Below, one piece after another: positions 46,113-57,400 of a stretch of 64,000 nucleotides of DNA. Source of the stretch: Margaritifera margaritifera. Its lineage: Eukaryota; Mollusca; Bivalvia; Unionida; Margaritiferidae. Below the pieces are notes generated by a model. That model was given only the letters and a program-made list of their open reading frames with translations. It had not been told where the DNA came from and did not search any database. Position numbers and translations under genes: made by a program. The stretch spans positions 124,001 to 188,000 of the forward strand of contig JAQPZY010001346.1 of the NCBI GenBank assembly GCA_029931535.1. The letters are read 5' to 3'. Numbering within the stretch: the first letter of the stretch is position 1; each line of letters opens with the position of its first letter.

Positions 46113-46375
46113 ATATCCGATGTCCTGCTGTCTCCAGTGTTGAAGTCACAAGAGTCAGATACACCATTGACTGAGTACATGGAGACTCCACAAAAGGCAC
46201 AGAGACGGATGCATATGGCACTTTTTGTCTTGATTGTGATTCAAAAATACAAGCTCCAGTTGTCCTCAAATTACATGTCCCTTCTGGCCAGATCTCTGCT
46301 GCTTAGACCTCACCATAAGACACAGGAACTACATGACTATGCAGTTGTGGAGGACTACTTTTCCAATGACAAAGA
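46113..46375 (+). CDS. RNF213: RNF213-like gene, internal exon 4 of 5 seen
   Basis: The acceptor 'tgtattacag' ends at 46112; the donor is 'aaaga|gtattt'. It starts in phase 0, matching the previous exon, and ends with two bases of a Glu codon completed by the next exon. It reads ISDVLLSPVLKSQESDTPL, then AQRRMHMALFVLIVIQKYKL, LLARSLLLRPH and EDYFSNDKE. Its helical, Leu-rich character fits the N-terminal arm of RNF213. The assignment rests mainly on linkage to neighbouring exons. Confidence 0.7.
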
Positions 46376-46692
46376 GTATTTTTCATTTACTGTTTATAAT
46401 GTACCCATTCTTTTCAAACAAAAAAAAAAAAAAAAGAAAAGAAAAAAGTTGCTCTGTAATTTAGAGGGTTAACACACTACTGGGAAAATGGGAAAAAAGT
46501 TGGGAGTAAGAATAGCTTTGTACCTGACTGGGAAAGCCATGTATTTTTGCCAAAATTGGCTAAAGTCGGTGGAAAAGCTGGGAATTTTCATAAACCACTT
46601 TAGATAGATCAGTTGCGGAAAAAAAAAGCGTAAAAAAAAATTTGTAATTTAACTGATTAACAAATTTAGTGTGTTTAGTTACATTTACAGAA

Positions 46693-46910
46693 GTTTAATA
46701 TCAATAATATGTTACCTATTGCTGTTGCATAGCTTACCTTTTCATGGAACAGAATTACCCTGGTCCATATAATAAAAATTCATCCTCCCTTTGATTAACC
46801 CTTGTAAGAATGTTCTCAAAGGATTCAGACGAGGTGAACACAGACCCAGTCTGTTTCCCACATCACTGGCCCATGCGCAATAGTCATCATTTTTTGGATG
46901 ATGTCATTCT
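46693..46910 (+). repeat. Left inverted terminal repeat of DIRS copy D
   Basis: It aligns with the reverse complement of copy B's right end (17090-17312) through 'gtagcttac'-type, 'ttcatcctccc', 'ggcccatg' and 'catttttt' segments over about 220 bp, with several small gaps. Confidence 0.65.
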
Positions 46911-47797
46911 ATTGGTTCTATTGAAAATGCTCTGCAGAAATATTTGTCCTCAGCTTGTGTGTAGAATGCGCATCGGGGATCTAATATGGTTGCTCCATAA
47001 TTCTAGAGTGTTATACCCTCTGTCCATTGTGTATTCGTTTGTTGAATTAGCTCTCCTGAGAGTTTATAGGCATTTTGTTATGATTTTCAGCAGTGCCCTT
47101 AAATATCACCCCCACCATGGCAATCGTGTGATCTACATTGTTTCATTCAATTGTATTGTTATTATTCTGGACTCTTGCATAGGTATTGTCTCCCATTCAT
47201 TGTCAGAATAGATCGTGACCTCTGTTTCAGTCGTTTTCCTTAGTGAACATCTGGAAATTGATGTTTCATTCATGTTGAGTTTTAGACTTGTGGAAGGGGT
47301 TTGCACACCAGTATTTTAGTCCATTTGTGTGTTCAGACAGTTGCACGCCCTTCCCTTTATTATTAGTTAGTTGGGATTGCACTTCACCCATTTTCTTCAT
47401 TATTATTATTTCTCATTTTGCTGGTTTCACTTTTTCTATGTCAACAATACTTGGGTTTAGTATTGCTGTGTGTGTTCATGGCCACAGGAATAGCACACAC
47501 ACCCAATATCTTAACTAGAGTGAGCTGGATTCACACTCCCTCTTTTGTTAATTTTTATTTGTGTTTTTTACTCTTTTCACTTCATTATCCTCCATACTCA
47601 GATGCAGTATGGAATTTCTAGATAGTGTTTTGATTACAGGTCTTACACCACTCAATCATTATCATTATATCCTACTTGCAGGTAAGGTATTGCTGTTCAT
47701 ACATTGCATTTACCTTGAGGTCTCATGCAAATCATAATCATTATAATCATCAATTTGATTATTGGTTTTGTTTTTAGACATTTTCTTTGCAGGCAGT

Positions 47798-49340
47798 ATG
47801 TCATAACAGAGTGGGGGAAATGTGGACATAGAAGGACCAAGTGGGACACCATTCCACCTGCCTACCTTGTACAGATTGCAGACAGACAGATGTCTTTGCC
47901 TGTTCCTTCTCCGAGTCCCATGGGACTTGGAAGGGAAAGATTAGCTCTTCAGTGCAGAAGGGCACTCCTCAATCCTAGCAGCATATGGGATTAGTCTTTT
48001 CGAAGACATAAAAGGCCCATGAACCCCTGACGGTTTATCCAACCCAGAGCCTGTTAAGGTCAGGTACAGAGTCCCTTCCGAAGGAGGAAATACCAGGAGG
48101 AGAGTGAGTTGTGTCCCCCCTCCACCGTCATGGGAGGAGCAGCACCCTCTCCAAACCCAAAACATGTGGTGATGCTAGAGAGTGAGTCATGCTGCCCCCC
48201 CCCTTGAAGGAGGAGCAGCACCCTCTCAGAGCTTGTAACCCCATATTGACAGGCAGACTGAGCCACCCCAGAAGGGGAGAGCTTTGATTTAGTTCTATCC
48301 TATCAGATCTGATGAGTCCTTCTACAGATCAGAGTCTCCTGATAGTGACAGGAATTGGGTCGAGACCCCCCCTTGTTAGGCTACCGATAAACCCTGTTGG
48401 GGACCGGGAGTTGTCATACATTTGCCAGATGATGGAAGGGGATTGGATCAGCATCCTCCCTTCCCTCTAATCCCTCTTAATCCTTATGAGATGTGGGGAC
48501 ATCCTTGTTAAGGAAGTGACGTCCTTCCCATTTATGTTGCAATGGACAACAAGGCTTTGGCCTCATAGCAGGGTAGATGTTTTGGGTCACAGTCTGACAT
48601 CACCTACTTACAAAGTGGAGTCAAAAAGGTAGGAGGGAGGCAGAATCTCTTCCCCCAGATGTCCTAGGAAGGTCAAGAGTCTTTCTTGTCCTCCTACTAA
48701 GCCTTCTACTAGGGACAGTTTGTTACGCAGTATAAGGGGTGGTCAGTCAACCCCCCCATACTTTGAGACCTATAATCTCTGCAGCTAGCTATAGGGTACA
48801 AACCCCTGCCTTGCCCCTCAAGCCTCCCAACTTGGATGCAGGGGCATCACAAGTGAACATTTCCATAGGGACCTGGGCCTGCCTTCCAGTAAGATGCTGG
48901 AGGAGTTGCAAATTATAGCTAGGTCATTGGTCGCCATAGCCTCACATGCTGATCTTTTCTCTTCAGCCTGCTGAAAGAGGAATCTCTGTCCCCAGTCATG
49001 CTTCAGTGCTTGCTGGAGGCAGTTGCCAAAACATCTAGGCATGCTTTATCTATGTCCAGGGATGTTGCTCTGACACTTCCAAGGTCTTACTGGAACACAG
49101 TAAGAACCTTCTTCAGGTTGCTCCCCTGGAGGCAGAGACCCTCTTTGGAGGGCTCATTCCCTCCATGGCTTCCTAGGACCTGAAGGACCAACAACACCGG
49201 TCCTTTGCATCTGCTTCTGACTTGCTTGTCATTTGCCAGGAAGGCCCAGGGAGGAAGTTTGTGGACCCTTCCCCCTTTCCTAAGGAAGTGGGTGGGCAGC
49301 CTAGGGACTTGCTCCCTCTCCTGTGGTGCATCCCTCTTCT
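47798..49340 (+). pseudogene. DIRS gag, copy D
   Basis: ATG 47798 is followed by Ser and then TAA. The Cys/His start (GKCGHRRTKWDT) continues in another frame. The repeat block 48080-48240 has 'gagagtgagt' and 'ggaggagcagcaccctctc' units. The capsid-like part reads LQCLLEAVAKTSRHALSMS at 48998. The tail is GRKFVDPSPFPKEVG (49250). Confidence 0.7.
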
Positions 49341-49349
49341 GCCAATTCT

Positions 49350-49696
49350 TGTAGTTGCCCAACTAACCCTTTTTCTGATAAGTTAGTGCGATTAAAGGAA
49401 GAGGTGCACTGCCTTCAGCAGAAGGGATCAGTAGAGAGGGTGTTAAATGACCAGTCTTCTTTTCCCCTAGATTTTCCTTGTATCCAACAAAGGTGGAAAG
49501 TTTTGGCTAATTATCTACCTTTCCACCTTGAACAAGTTTCTGCAGGAGGAACCTTTCAAGACGGAGACCAGAGCCTCAGTCAGGAATGACATAAGGCCTA
49601 GTGACTGGGCAGTCTACATTGATCTCCAGGATGCACACTTTCACATCCCTATTATTCCTCCTCTCAGGTTTTGCTTGAATGGGGAGTTTTCCAATT
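49350..49696 (+). pseudogene. DIRS reverse transcriptase, N-terminal part, copy D
   Basis: DKLVRLKEEVHCLQQKGSVE is followed by a frameshift, then NKFLQEEPFKTETRASVRND (49528) and WAVYIDLQDAHFHIPIIPPL, with the first catalytic Asp in YIDLQDAH. The gene is cut at GEFSNF by copy E; the next RT residues (CTLPFSL) appear at 55872. Confidence 0.85.
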
Positions 49697-49745
49697 TTAA
49701 TATCAGTAATACCCTACCTGTTGCATTATTTTCTCAGGTGTGATG
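49697..49745 (+). repeat. Left terminal segment of DIRS copy E
   Basis: 'aatatcagtaataccctacc' then 'tgttgcattattt'. It matches the reverse complement of 55500-55543 ('gatattactgatattaaaat'). Confidence 0.8.
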
Positions 49746-50621
49746 TCCGAATGTTCATGTTGCGTCACAGAAAGAAGATAGCTCCTGCCTCGTGGTTCTA
49801 ATTCTTTTGTGTGCTATATTCTTCTAATACATAGGACTATACCCTGATCGAGTTTTTGTCACTGTGTACTTAAGCTCTCTTGAGAGTTTTTAGACAATTT
49901 GTTACGTACATGAGGTGTACAGCTTGACAATTTAATTTTGTCCTTCTTACCCTTCACAGTGCATTAGTTATTCATTTGGTGTGTGTGGTTTCTAGTAAGG
50001 TGTGTTTTTTTTTTGTTTTTTTGTGTTTTTTTTTCCTTAATTTTTCCTATCCTTGGATAATCACAGTCTTTGGACTCACCCATTTTCAATTTATTGTTCC
50101 TCATGTATAATAAATTTGCCATATCTATATAGTGAATTTTGTTTTTTTTACATGTGGTATTAGATCACACACCACTTTTTCAAATATTTTAGCAATCGTA
50201 ACCCCAGGTTGTTTGCTAATTCAGTAGTCCCTTGCTTTCTTAAGCCTGGTTGATTTGTTTACCTTTTGTTTTTCTGCCCTGATGCTTAGAGTATTTTCCC
50301 CTTGTATCAATTTCTTGTGTTAACACCCTAGTCAGTTGTCTTCTTGCTGAATATTATTGGTAAGCATTGTTTATTAACTTGCCAGTCTCATTTGTATTAT
50401 TGTTCTATTGTCCACGCAAGACAATAAGTATCTACTGATGCCTTCTGATGTCACCTGGTTTTCTATATGAGTGTCAGATATCAAGTATCAATATTGCAGC
50501 ATCCGTTACAGTTAGCGTAGACTTAGTGTACACTTTTCCTGTGTATTCAAACAAAAGAAATTTCTTGTTTGCATAATATTTCTTTTTTTTTGTTTCAGCA
50601 TATAATTTTTTTTCAGAAACA

Positions 50622-52450
50622 ATGTCTTGACAAGCTGTTGGAAGGTGTGGTCATAGGAAAGCCCCCTGGGACACACACCCCACTTGTTTATCCTGTACTC
50701 GTTGTGTGAAGACTGATGGGTGTTCTTTTTGCACCCTTTGGCCAGATGAGATATGGGATCTGGCAGATAGTCAAAGGACATACAAGGGGAGGAAGAAGGT
50801 TTCTTCTTCATGTTCTGGGTTCTCTTTGTCTGGTTCCTCCAGGTCTCAGACAAAGGTTACTCAAATCTTTCTGGAGACTCGTAAGGTTAATGGGCCCCTT
50901 CACAAGGGTTAGAAATGGGAGTCACGTCCTCCCAAGAGGGGGGTGACAGCACCCTCTCATTACCACTAGGAGAGAGAGTGAGTCACATCCTTCTCTTGTC
51001 CACAAAGGTAGAGAGCAATTCAGGGAGCAACATCATCTACTGACCCACAGCTCAGTTAGGGCTGGCAGTGAGTTGCCCCCCACCCTACCCCGGTAAACTG
51101 GGGGGGGGGAAAGCAGCACCCTTTCATTCCCTGGGCCCATTGTCAGTGTCAGGATCGAGCCACTGGGCAAGGGGAGAGCTCAGATCTAAGTCTAACAGGT
51201 CTGGGGAAGGGTCTTCCTTCAGATCCGATTCGTCTAACAAGTCCTTGCCCAGTCACTGGTCTTCAGAGCCTGTATGGTACTGAGATAAGGATTGGGCTGA
51301 GTCGCCCCCTCTCTATAGTCCACTGTTTCATCCCATGGGGGACTGGGTGGTGGCTTTCAAATGCCAGATTAAGGAAGGGGATTGGATCTGAATCCCCCTT
51401 TCACTATGAGGATGTCCTTTCTGTCCTCATTGATGCAAACGAGTTTGACACAAAACAGGATGATGTGGCATCCCCTCCTTTCGGGTTCCTTGCCCCTTCT
51501 CAACCATCGGTTGAGGAGGCAGAGGAGAAGGAATCCTGGTCATTTTTTAAAGCGGATAATGAGGTTTACCGAGTGATTTGTGCCCCAAACCTTCGGGTCC
51601 TGGTGACTCTAAAATTCTTTCCAGTTTGGAGAAACTTTCTGGGGAAAACTCTCGACCAGATCTCCTATTACTTCTGCACTTGGAGACAAGCAAGCTCTCA
51701 CAAAGGTTTAGCAAGGGCCAAGACTTTGCTAGACAACGTTGGGGGTGGTCTGTTAAGCCCTCTATGTTGCGACCCATGATAGCTACTTCTAGCCACAAGG
51801 TTCATACCCTGTCTTTGGATGCTGAAGCAGCTCAAGTGGGTATTTCTACCGGGCCTTCCAGTGAAAACATTGGAATCCTTAGAGCAAAAGGCTAGGTCGC
51901 AAGTAGCCATAGCCTCGTATACTGACCTTTTTTCAGCAGCCTTATTCAGCCTGCTTAATGAGGAATCTCTGTCTCCAATGGCTGTCCGTCGTTTTTTGGA
52001 AGCAGTGGATAAAGCTTCTAGGCATGCATTGTCCTTGTATATGGCCTTATCAGCAGAGCTTCTCCACCTCCACAGAGATGTTACTGTGGACACTTCGAAG
52101 GTCTTCTAGAGCACAGTAAGAACTTCCAGAGGGCTGCCCTCTGAAGGCATAAACTCTCTTTGGAGGGCTCATTCCCTCCGTAGCGACTCGGGATTTGAGA
52201 AACCATCAACACCAGTTTCTTGCTTCCAGTCCTGGCTCTTCGAAACAATTCAAGAAGTGAAATCATCCTACCCACCCTCCGGGCACATCTAGCAAAGTTC
52301 TTTAAGGCAGCGCTGCCCCAGTCAAAGCAACAACCCCAATTCAGAGCTCCCCCTTGGCAGATGGGCCCTAGGAAGGGGCACCACAAAGGCCCTGGTAAGA
52401 AGTTCACAGGCCCTTCCCCCTTTCCTAAGGACAAGGGGGGACAACCCTAG
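50622..52450 (+). pseudogene. DIRS gag, copy E
   Basis: ATG 50622, Ser, then TGA. The same frame continues QAVGRCGHRKAPWDTHPTC, then SCTRCVKTDGCSFCTLWPDE and DLADSQRTYKGRKK. This gives paired C..C and C..H motifs likely to bind zinc. The repeat block 50900-51130 and an acidic segment (51410-51540) follow. The capsid-like segment 51819-52109 reads VRRFLEAVDKASRHALSLYM. The C-terminus is Gln/Pro-rich (52300-52440). It probably coats the element RNA. Confidence 0.75.
50900..51130. repeat. Gag tandem repeat, copy E
   Basis: Units with 'gagagagtgagtcacatcc', 'ggcagtgagttgcccccc' and 'aaagcagcaccctttc', diverged from the units in A, B and D but at the same gag position. A G-run lies at 51101-51109. 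Confidence 0.7.
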
Positions 52451-52619
52451 GGACTCGCTCCCTTTTTCTGCTGAACATACCTCTTCCTTTGGTTCCCGTT
52501 GGCACCAGACTAGGACTCTTTTTAGAGGCTTGGTCAGGCATAAAAGTCAATGGCTGGGTCCTTTCTATTTTAAAGGATGGGTACTGGCTTCGGTTCCAGG
52601 ATCCCTATCCTCTCGTAAG

Positions 52620-53460
52620 GTCCCCCATTTGCTTCCATCAGTCAAATCTGGTGCACTTAAAGGAAGAGGTTCAGTCCCTTCAGAAGAAGTGCGCAGTAGA
52701 GAGGGTGTTAAAAGACCAGCCTTCTACTCCCGAATTTTCCTGGTTCCAGGAAAAGGGGGAAAGTTTTGTCTCATTATTGACCTTTCCTCCCTAAATAGAT
52801 TTCTGCTGGAGGAACCTTTCAGGATGGAGACCACAGCCGAAGTCAGGAATGCTATAAGACCTGGTGATTGGGCAGTCTCCATTGATCTTCAGGATGCATA
52901 CCTTCACATCCCTATTTTTCATCCACACAGGAAGTACCTCAGTTTTTGTTGGGATGGGGAGGTCTTCCAGTTTTGAGCTCTGCTTTGGCCTAGCCTCTGC
53001 TCCCAGAGTATTTTCCATGGTAATGGAAGTAATTGTAGCCCATTTGAGATTGTTTGGTATCCCAATCGTCCAGAATTTTGATGCTTGGTTGATCAAAAAT
53101 GGCAGTCGAGCGTCCCTCAGACTAGACCTGTTTCCATGTTGGTCCAAAGTGACCAGGCTGGGTCTTCTACCAAACTTAGAGAAGTCAGAGCTCACTCCTT
53201 ATCAAGATTTTGTCTACATGGGGATGAATTTCCTCACAAACAGAGGGTTAGTTTGTGTCCTTTAGGACAGAGTGGACAAGATCATGTCCCTGTTGGAGAC
53301 TCTGAGAGTAAAGACCACATAGTCGGGCTGTATTTTTATTTCTCGAATGGGGACCTTGAACGCTGCAGCAGACTTGGTTCCCATAGGCAGACTACTTATG
53401 CCCTCTTAAGTTTCTCCTTTTAGCTGTGTGGAAACCACACAGGGACCCTAAAATGCTCCG
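52620..53460 (+). pseudogene. DIRS reverse transcriptase, copy E
   Basis: FHQSNLVHLKEEVQSLQKK starts the domain. WAVSIDLQDAYLHIPIFHPH (52867) holds the first catalytic Asp, followed by FCWDGEVFQF and a stop/frameshift. FGLASAPRVFSMVMEVI is at 52981. QNFDAWLIKN (53071) has Ala in place of the second Asp of the FDDW box. FVYMGMNFLTNRGLV is at 53211. The D-to-A change and frameshifts make it inactive. Confidence 0.85.
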
Positions 53461-53519
53461 ATTTGGGATTTTTACCTTCATCTAAATTGGACAAATCGGG
53501 ACTGGTTTCTGACAGGAAT

Positions 53520-54180
53520 CCCCATGCCCCCCCCCCCCAACCCCACTCTTATCTGTTCGCAGATGCGTCAAATTCAGGGTGGGGCACTCGTGTAGAGCTA
53601 GAGGGACTGATTCTTCAGGGTTCATGGTCCTGGGAAGAATCGACTTTACACATAAACAACTTGGAAATGAGGGTAGTGTTCTTAGGTCTTCAGGGTGTGT
53701 CCACCAAATAAGAGGTCGCTGTGTGATGGTCTCCGACGACAACATGTTGGTGGTAGCATATCTCAAGTAGACTAGGAGGCACACATGCATCTTCTCTCTG
53801 TGTGGAGGCTTGGAACCTCCTTCGCATGGCAACTTCAGAAGGAATATTCCTCCTGGTTTGCCACATTCCTGGCAGGAAGAACATTTTTTGGTGGACAGTC
53901 TGTCAAGGACAGGGAAGATAGTCCTTATGAATGGTCACTCCACCAATCCATAGCGGACTCCCTGTTCCAACTTTGGGGAACTCCCTTGGTGGATTTGTTG
54001 GCACCAGGTTGAACAATAAGCTCCCCTTTTACATTTCCCCAGTCCCCAACCATAGGGCATGGGCAGTGGATGCTTTAAGCCTGAAATGGGATTGTCTGTT
54101 CGCTTACGCCTTCCAACCATTCAGGATGATTCCACAGGTCCTTCAGAAGTCAGGCACTCCATGTCTCAGCTCATTTTGAT
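53520..54180 (+). pseudogene. DIRS RNase H and linker, copy E
   Basis: HSYLFADASNSGWGTRVELE (53545) with the first Asp, INNLEMRVVFLGL (53658) with Glu, and MVSDDNMLVVAYL (53727) with Asp. GGQSVKD follows a frameshift. The linker TRLNNKLPFYISPVPN is at 54004, then WAVDALSLKWDCLF. A C-run at 53527-53538 breaks the frame just before RNase H. Confidence 0.8.
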
Positions 54181-54229
54181 AGCCCCTCTGTGGCCACATT
54201 GATCGTGGTTCAACGATCTTCTCGAGCTG

Positions 54230-55409
54230 TTGGTGGACCATCCAAGGACCTTGCCTCAGAGGAGGGACCTCCTGTTGCAACATGGGCTCTCTCCTACACA
54301 GCAGCCCAGAGATTCTCCACCTTTACACTTGGCTCATCTCAAACGATCTCTCCGCAAGAAAAAGTTTTTGTTCAGAGTTGTCAAGTGCATTATTCAGTCC
54401 AGGAGAAGCTCGACATCTAAGGTATATGATGCCAAATGGATAATCTTTTGTGATTGGTGTAATAGAAAGTGTGTCAATCCTAGCTGTCCCTCTGTGAGCG
54501 CCTTAGCTGATTTTCTTCTCTTTCTTTTCGAAGAGAAACAATGCTCGGTTTCTACTATTAAAGGCTATCAAGCAGCCCTTTCCAATACTCTTAAATTGTC
54601 AAAGAGCCCACCCATCGGCACAGACTCTCACTTGGGAGACCTGATCAGATATTTTGAACTGCAAAGACCAGTGCCTAGCTCCCTAATGCCTAAATGGAAT
54701 CTCTCTTGTGTTTTGTGGTCTCTTAATAAATCCCTCTATGAGCCTTTTGGTGAAACTTCCTTTGAGAACCTCACCCTCAAGATGTCTTTCTTGCTTGCCT
54801 TCATATCTGCAAGACAAAGGAAAGAACTTAATGCTCTGTCCATAGAACGGGGCTGTATCAGGTTCAATGGGAATTATGAGTCAGTTCTTCTTTGTCAACC
54901 AGGTTTTTTAAGCAAAAAACCAGCTTCCTTCGGTTGCACCACATCTGATTGAAATCCCCTGTCTCAGCTGTATCTAGCTGTGCAGGGGATGATCAATATA
55001 GATTTTTATGTCTAGTTAGGGCTCTAGGTTTTTACTTGACAGCCTCTAAAGGGAGATGGAAGGGTAGGAAGCATCTTTTCATACCCATTAAAGGTTCAGC
55101 TGATATTTCAGCTTCCACCATTTCTAGGTGGATTACATTAACTATCAAGAGAGTTACCAGTCTCTTACTGATAGGGACCTGTCTTTCATGAAAATTAAAG
55201 CTCATAAAGTTCGAGCCATTGCTAGCTCATGGGCCTATCTAACACATTTATCTTTGGAGGATGTGATGAAAGCTGCATTTTGGCACTCTCACACTACCTT
55301 TTCCTCCTTGTACCTTCGCTTGTTGGCCTACCAAAGCGAAGGCATTTTTTCACTGGGCCCGATATTTGTTGCTCAGAAAGTGGCCCAAGCGTATTCCATT
55401 CCTCAGTAG
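54230..55409 (+). pseudogene. DIRS tyrosine recombinase, copy E
   Basis: A 240-codon frame (54230-54952) has the core-binding region (SRRSSTSKVYDAKWIIFCDW), ALSNTLKLSKSP and the first catalytic Arg in ISARQRKELNALS (54805). After a frameshift, SFMKIKAHKVRAIASSWAYL (55187) gives HxxR intact. FWHSHTTFSSLYLR (55278) carries the W/H and the Tyr nucleophile. It is the only copy in the window with all catalytic motifs readable, though split across frames. It would integrate circular cDNA. Confidence 0.85.
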
Positions 55410-55499
55410 TCTCCTACTCTTCAATGAGGGTGAGTATTCCTTGTGTTTGTTTTTTATTCTCCAGCTATGGGTTCATCAGCCTTCCACCAAACTGACAAA

Positions 55500-55872
55500 T
55501 TCAGCTATGCAGTAGCAACAGATAGGATATTACTGATATTAAAATGTAGTTGGGGGGGGGGGGTAAAACTAATTTTAATGATGTAATACTTTCCTGTTGC
55601 TATTGCCAGATTCCCTCGTCCCATCCTGCTCTGATGTCCCACTACATAGATGCTCCCTCGAAAAGAATAAGGGACTTCGCGTGTCAGCGCATGAGCCGTG
55701 ACGATCCAGTGTTCTGGAATCTTCTGGTTCTCACTAATGGGAGGATAACATTTCGTCACTTGGTCAGGATATTTTCCCCCCAGGATTGTACTAGCTATAC
55801 AGTAGCAACAGGTAGGTATTACATCATTAAAATTAGTTTTACCCCCCCCCCCCCCTAAAAACTACATTTTGC
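55500..55872 (+). repeat. DIRS right terminus, copy E: ITR segment, inverted module, ITR
   Basis: The first forward segment is 55500-55545 ('agctatgcagtagcaacaga', 'gatattaaaatgtag'). A G-run (about 55549-55562) and an inverted segment (55563-55607: 'taaaactaattttaatgatg') follow. About 190 bp later comes the final forward copy (55794-55872: 'cagtagcaacaggtagg', 'catcattaaaattagtttta') with a matching C-run (55843-55856). The G- and C-runs pair in the palindrome. Confidence 0.8.
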
Positions 55873-56345
55873 ACTCTGCCATTCAGCCTAGTTTCTGCAC
55901 CAAGAGCTTTTACGAGAGTAATGGGAGTAGTTGCCACCCACCTAAGGTCAATGGGATCCCTATCCAGTATTTTGACAACTAGTTGATACACAATGGCCTT
56001 TTAGAGTCCCACAGACAAGATCTGTCTTGCTGCTGGTCCATAGTGTCCTCTCTGGGCCTTTTACCCAACCTAGAGAAATCAGAGATGGTTCCATCTCAGG
56101 ATATTGTATATGTGGGGATGAATGTCCTCACGAACAGGAGATTAGTCCATATCCCACAGGACAGAGTAGATGGAATCCTGGCCCTGTTGGAAGTGCTAAG
56201 AGCCAAGACCTTGTTGTTGGCTCGCCTGTATCTATCTCTTCTGGGGACCTTGAACTGTGAAGCGGACCTGGTTCCCCTAGGAACACTGCACTTATGCCCC
56301 CTCCAGTTTCTCCCTTTGACATACTGGAAACCACTCAGGGATCCC
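55873..56345 (+). pseudogene. DIRS reverse transcriptase, C-terminal part, copy D
   Basis: FSLVSAPRAFTRVMGVVATH, then a frameshift, then YFDN followed by a stop where FDDW is expected (55967). GLLPNLEKSEMVPSQDIVYV (56056) and VGMNVLTNRRLVHIPQDRVD follow. It continues the gene broken at 49696. Confidence 0.8.
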
Positions 56346-56419
56346 TAGATAGCTCAGATTTTTACCATCACTTGAGTTGGTGAGCAAATCGGGACTAGTT
56401 TCTGACCAGAGTATCCTTG

Positions 56420-57400
56420 CAATTCCCTGAAACCTACTATTGTCTGTTCATAGACACATCAGATTCAGGGTGGGGTGCTTACTTGGAGCCGGAAGGGCTA
56501 GTTCTTCAGGGTTCATGGTCCTTGGAAGAATCTTCCCTCCACATCAACAATTTGGAAATGAGGGTGGTATTCATAGCCCTAGAGGGTGAGTTGACAAAAT
56601 AAGGAGTTGCTGTGTGATGGTCTTTTCCGACAACATGTTGGTAGCATACCTCAGGTGACAAGGAGTCACACATGACCCTTTTCTCTGCTTGGAGGTTTGG
56701 AACTTCATTCGCTGGGGAACCTCAGAAGGGATTACCCTCTGAGTTTGGCACATTCCAGGCAAGAAGAATATTTTGGTGGACAGTCTGTCCAGAAAAATCA
56801 AGGTAGTTCTTACAGAATGGTCACTGCACTAATCAGTAGCAGACTCCCTGTTCAGGTATAGGGGGAGAGCTTTGGTGCTCATGTTTGTAACAAGACTGAA
56901 CAACAAGTTCCCCTTTTGTGTTTCCCTGGTCCCAGACCTGGGCATGTTGATGCAAGGTTGTCTATGGTTCTATGGCAATTACAAGTCGGTGTCTCTCCTT
57001 TGCCAACCAGGTTTCTTAGCAAAAAAACCCAGCTTTTGTCAGTCGCTCCACTCCCTATAGAGATGCCAAGTCTCAGTTGTGTCTGTGCTGGGGATAATCA
57101 AGATATGCCCAGTTAGGGCTTTATGATTATATTTGGCTGCTTCTACAGTGAGAAGGAAGAGTTGGAAGCATCTTTTCCACCAAATAAAGGGCACTGCTGA
57201 TATTTTGGCATCCACTATTTCTAGGTGGATTGTACTAATAATCAACAGAGCTTATCAATCTCTTACCAAAAGGGACCTTTCATTCACAAAAATTAAAGCA
57301 CATGAGGTTCAAGCCATTGCTGCTACGTCATGGACCTATCTAACTCATTCATCATTGGGGAATGTTATGAAGGCCATACTTTAACAGTCACATGCTACCT
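56420..57400 (+). pseudogene. DIRS RNase H to recombinase, copy D, internally deleted
   Basis: RNase H: FIDTSDSGWGAYLEPEG (56447), INNLEMRVVFIAL (56544), and a degraded SDN block (56620). The linker TRLNNKFPFCVSLVPDL (56890) is fused directly to the recombinase segment MQGCLWFYGNYKSVSLLCQP. The recombinase N-terminus and first catalytic Arg are therefore deleted. KIKAHEVQAIA (57290) has Gln in place of the HxxR Arg. Confidence 0.75.

Larger units (their letters stand above)
46693..49696 (+). mobile_element. DIRS copy D, 5' part (left ITR, leader, gag, RT start)
   Basis: It begins with the left ITR ('tttaatatcaataatatg', 'cctattgctgttgcatagc'), has a leader of about 1.1 kb, a gag from ATG 47798, and RT up to GEFSNF at 49696. 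It is cut there by copy E and continues at 55873. Confidence 0.8.
49697..55872 (+). mobile_element. DIRS-type retrotransposon, copy E, complete from end to end
   Basis: It is inserted between 'ccaatttt' (D, 49696) and 'gcactctgcc' (D, 55873). It starts 'aatatcagtaataccctacc' and ends 'ctaaaaactacatttt', so a short T-run is present at both junctions and there is no obvious longer target duplication, as expected for tyrosine-recombinase elements. It contains a leader of about 0.9 kb, gag, RT, RNase H, linker, recombinase and the three-part right terminus: 6.2 kb in total. Several frameshifts show it is no longer coding-competent. Confidence 0.85.

Noticed and set aside
46810..47211. 133-codon frame in the copy D leader
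   Set aside because: It lies within the ITR and leader of DIRS copy D, has no counterpart in copy E and no recognisable domain.
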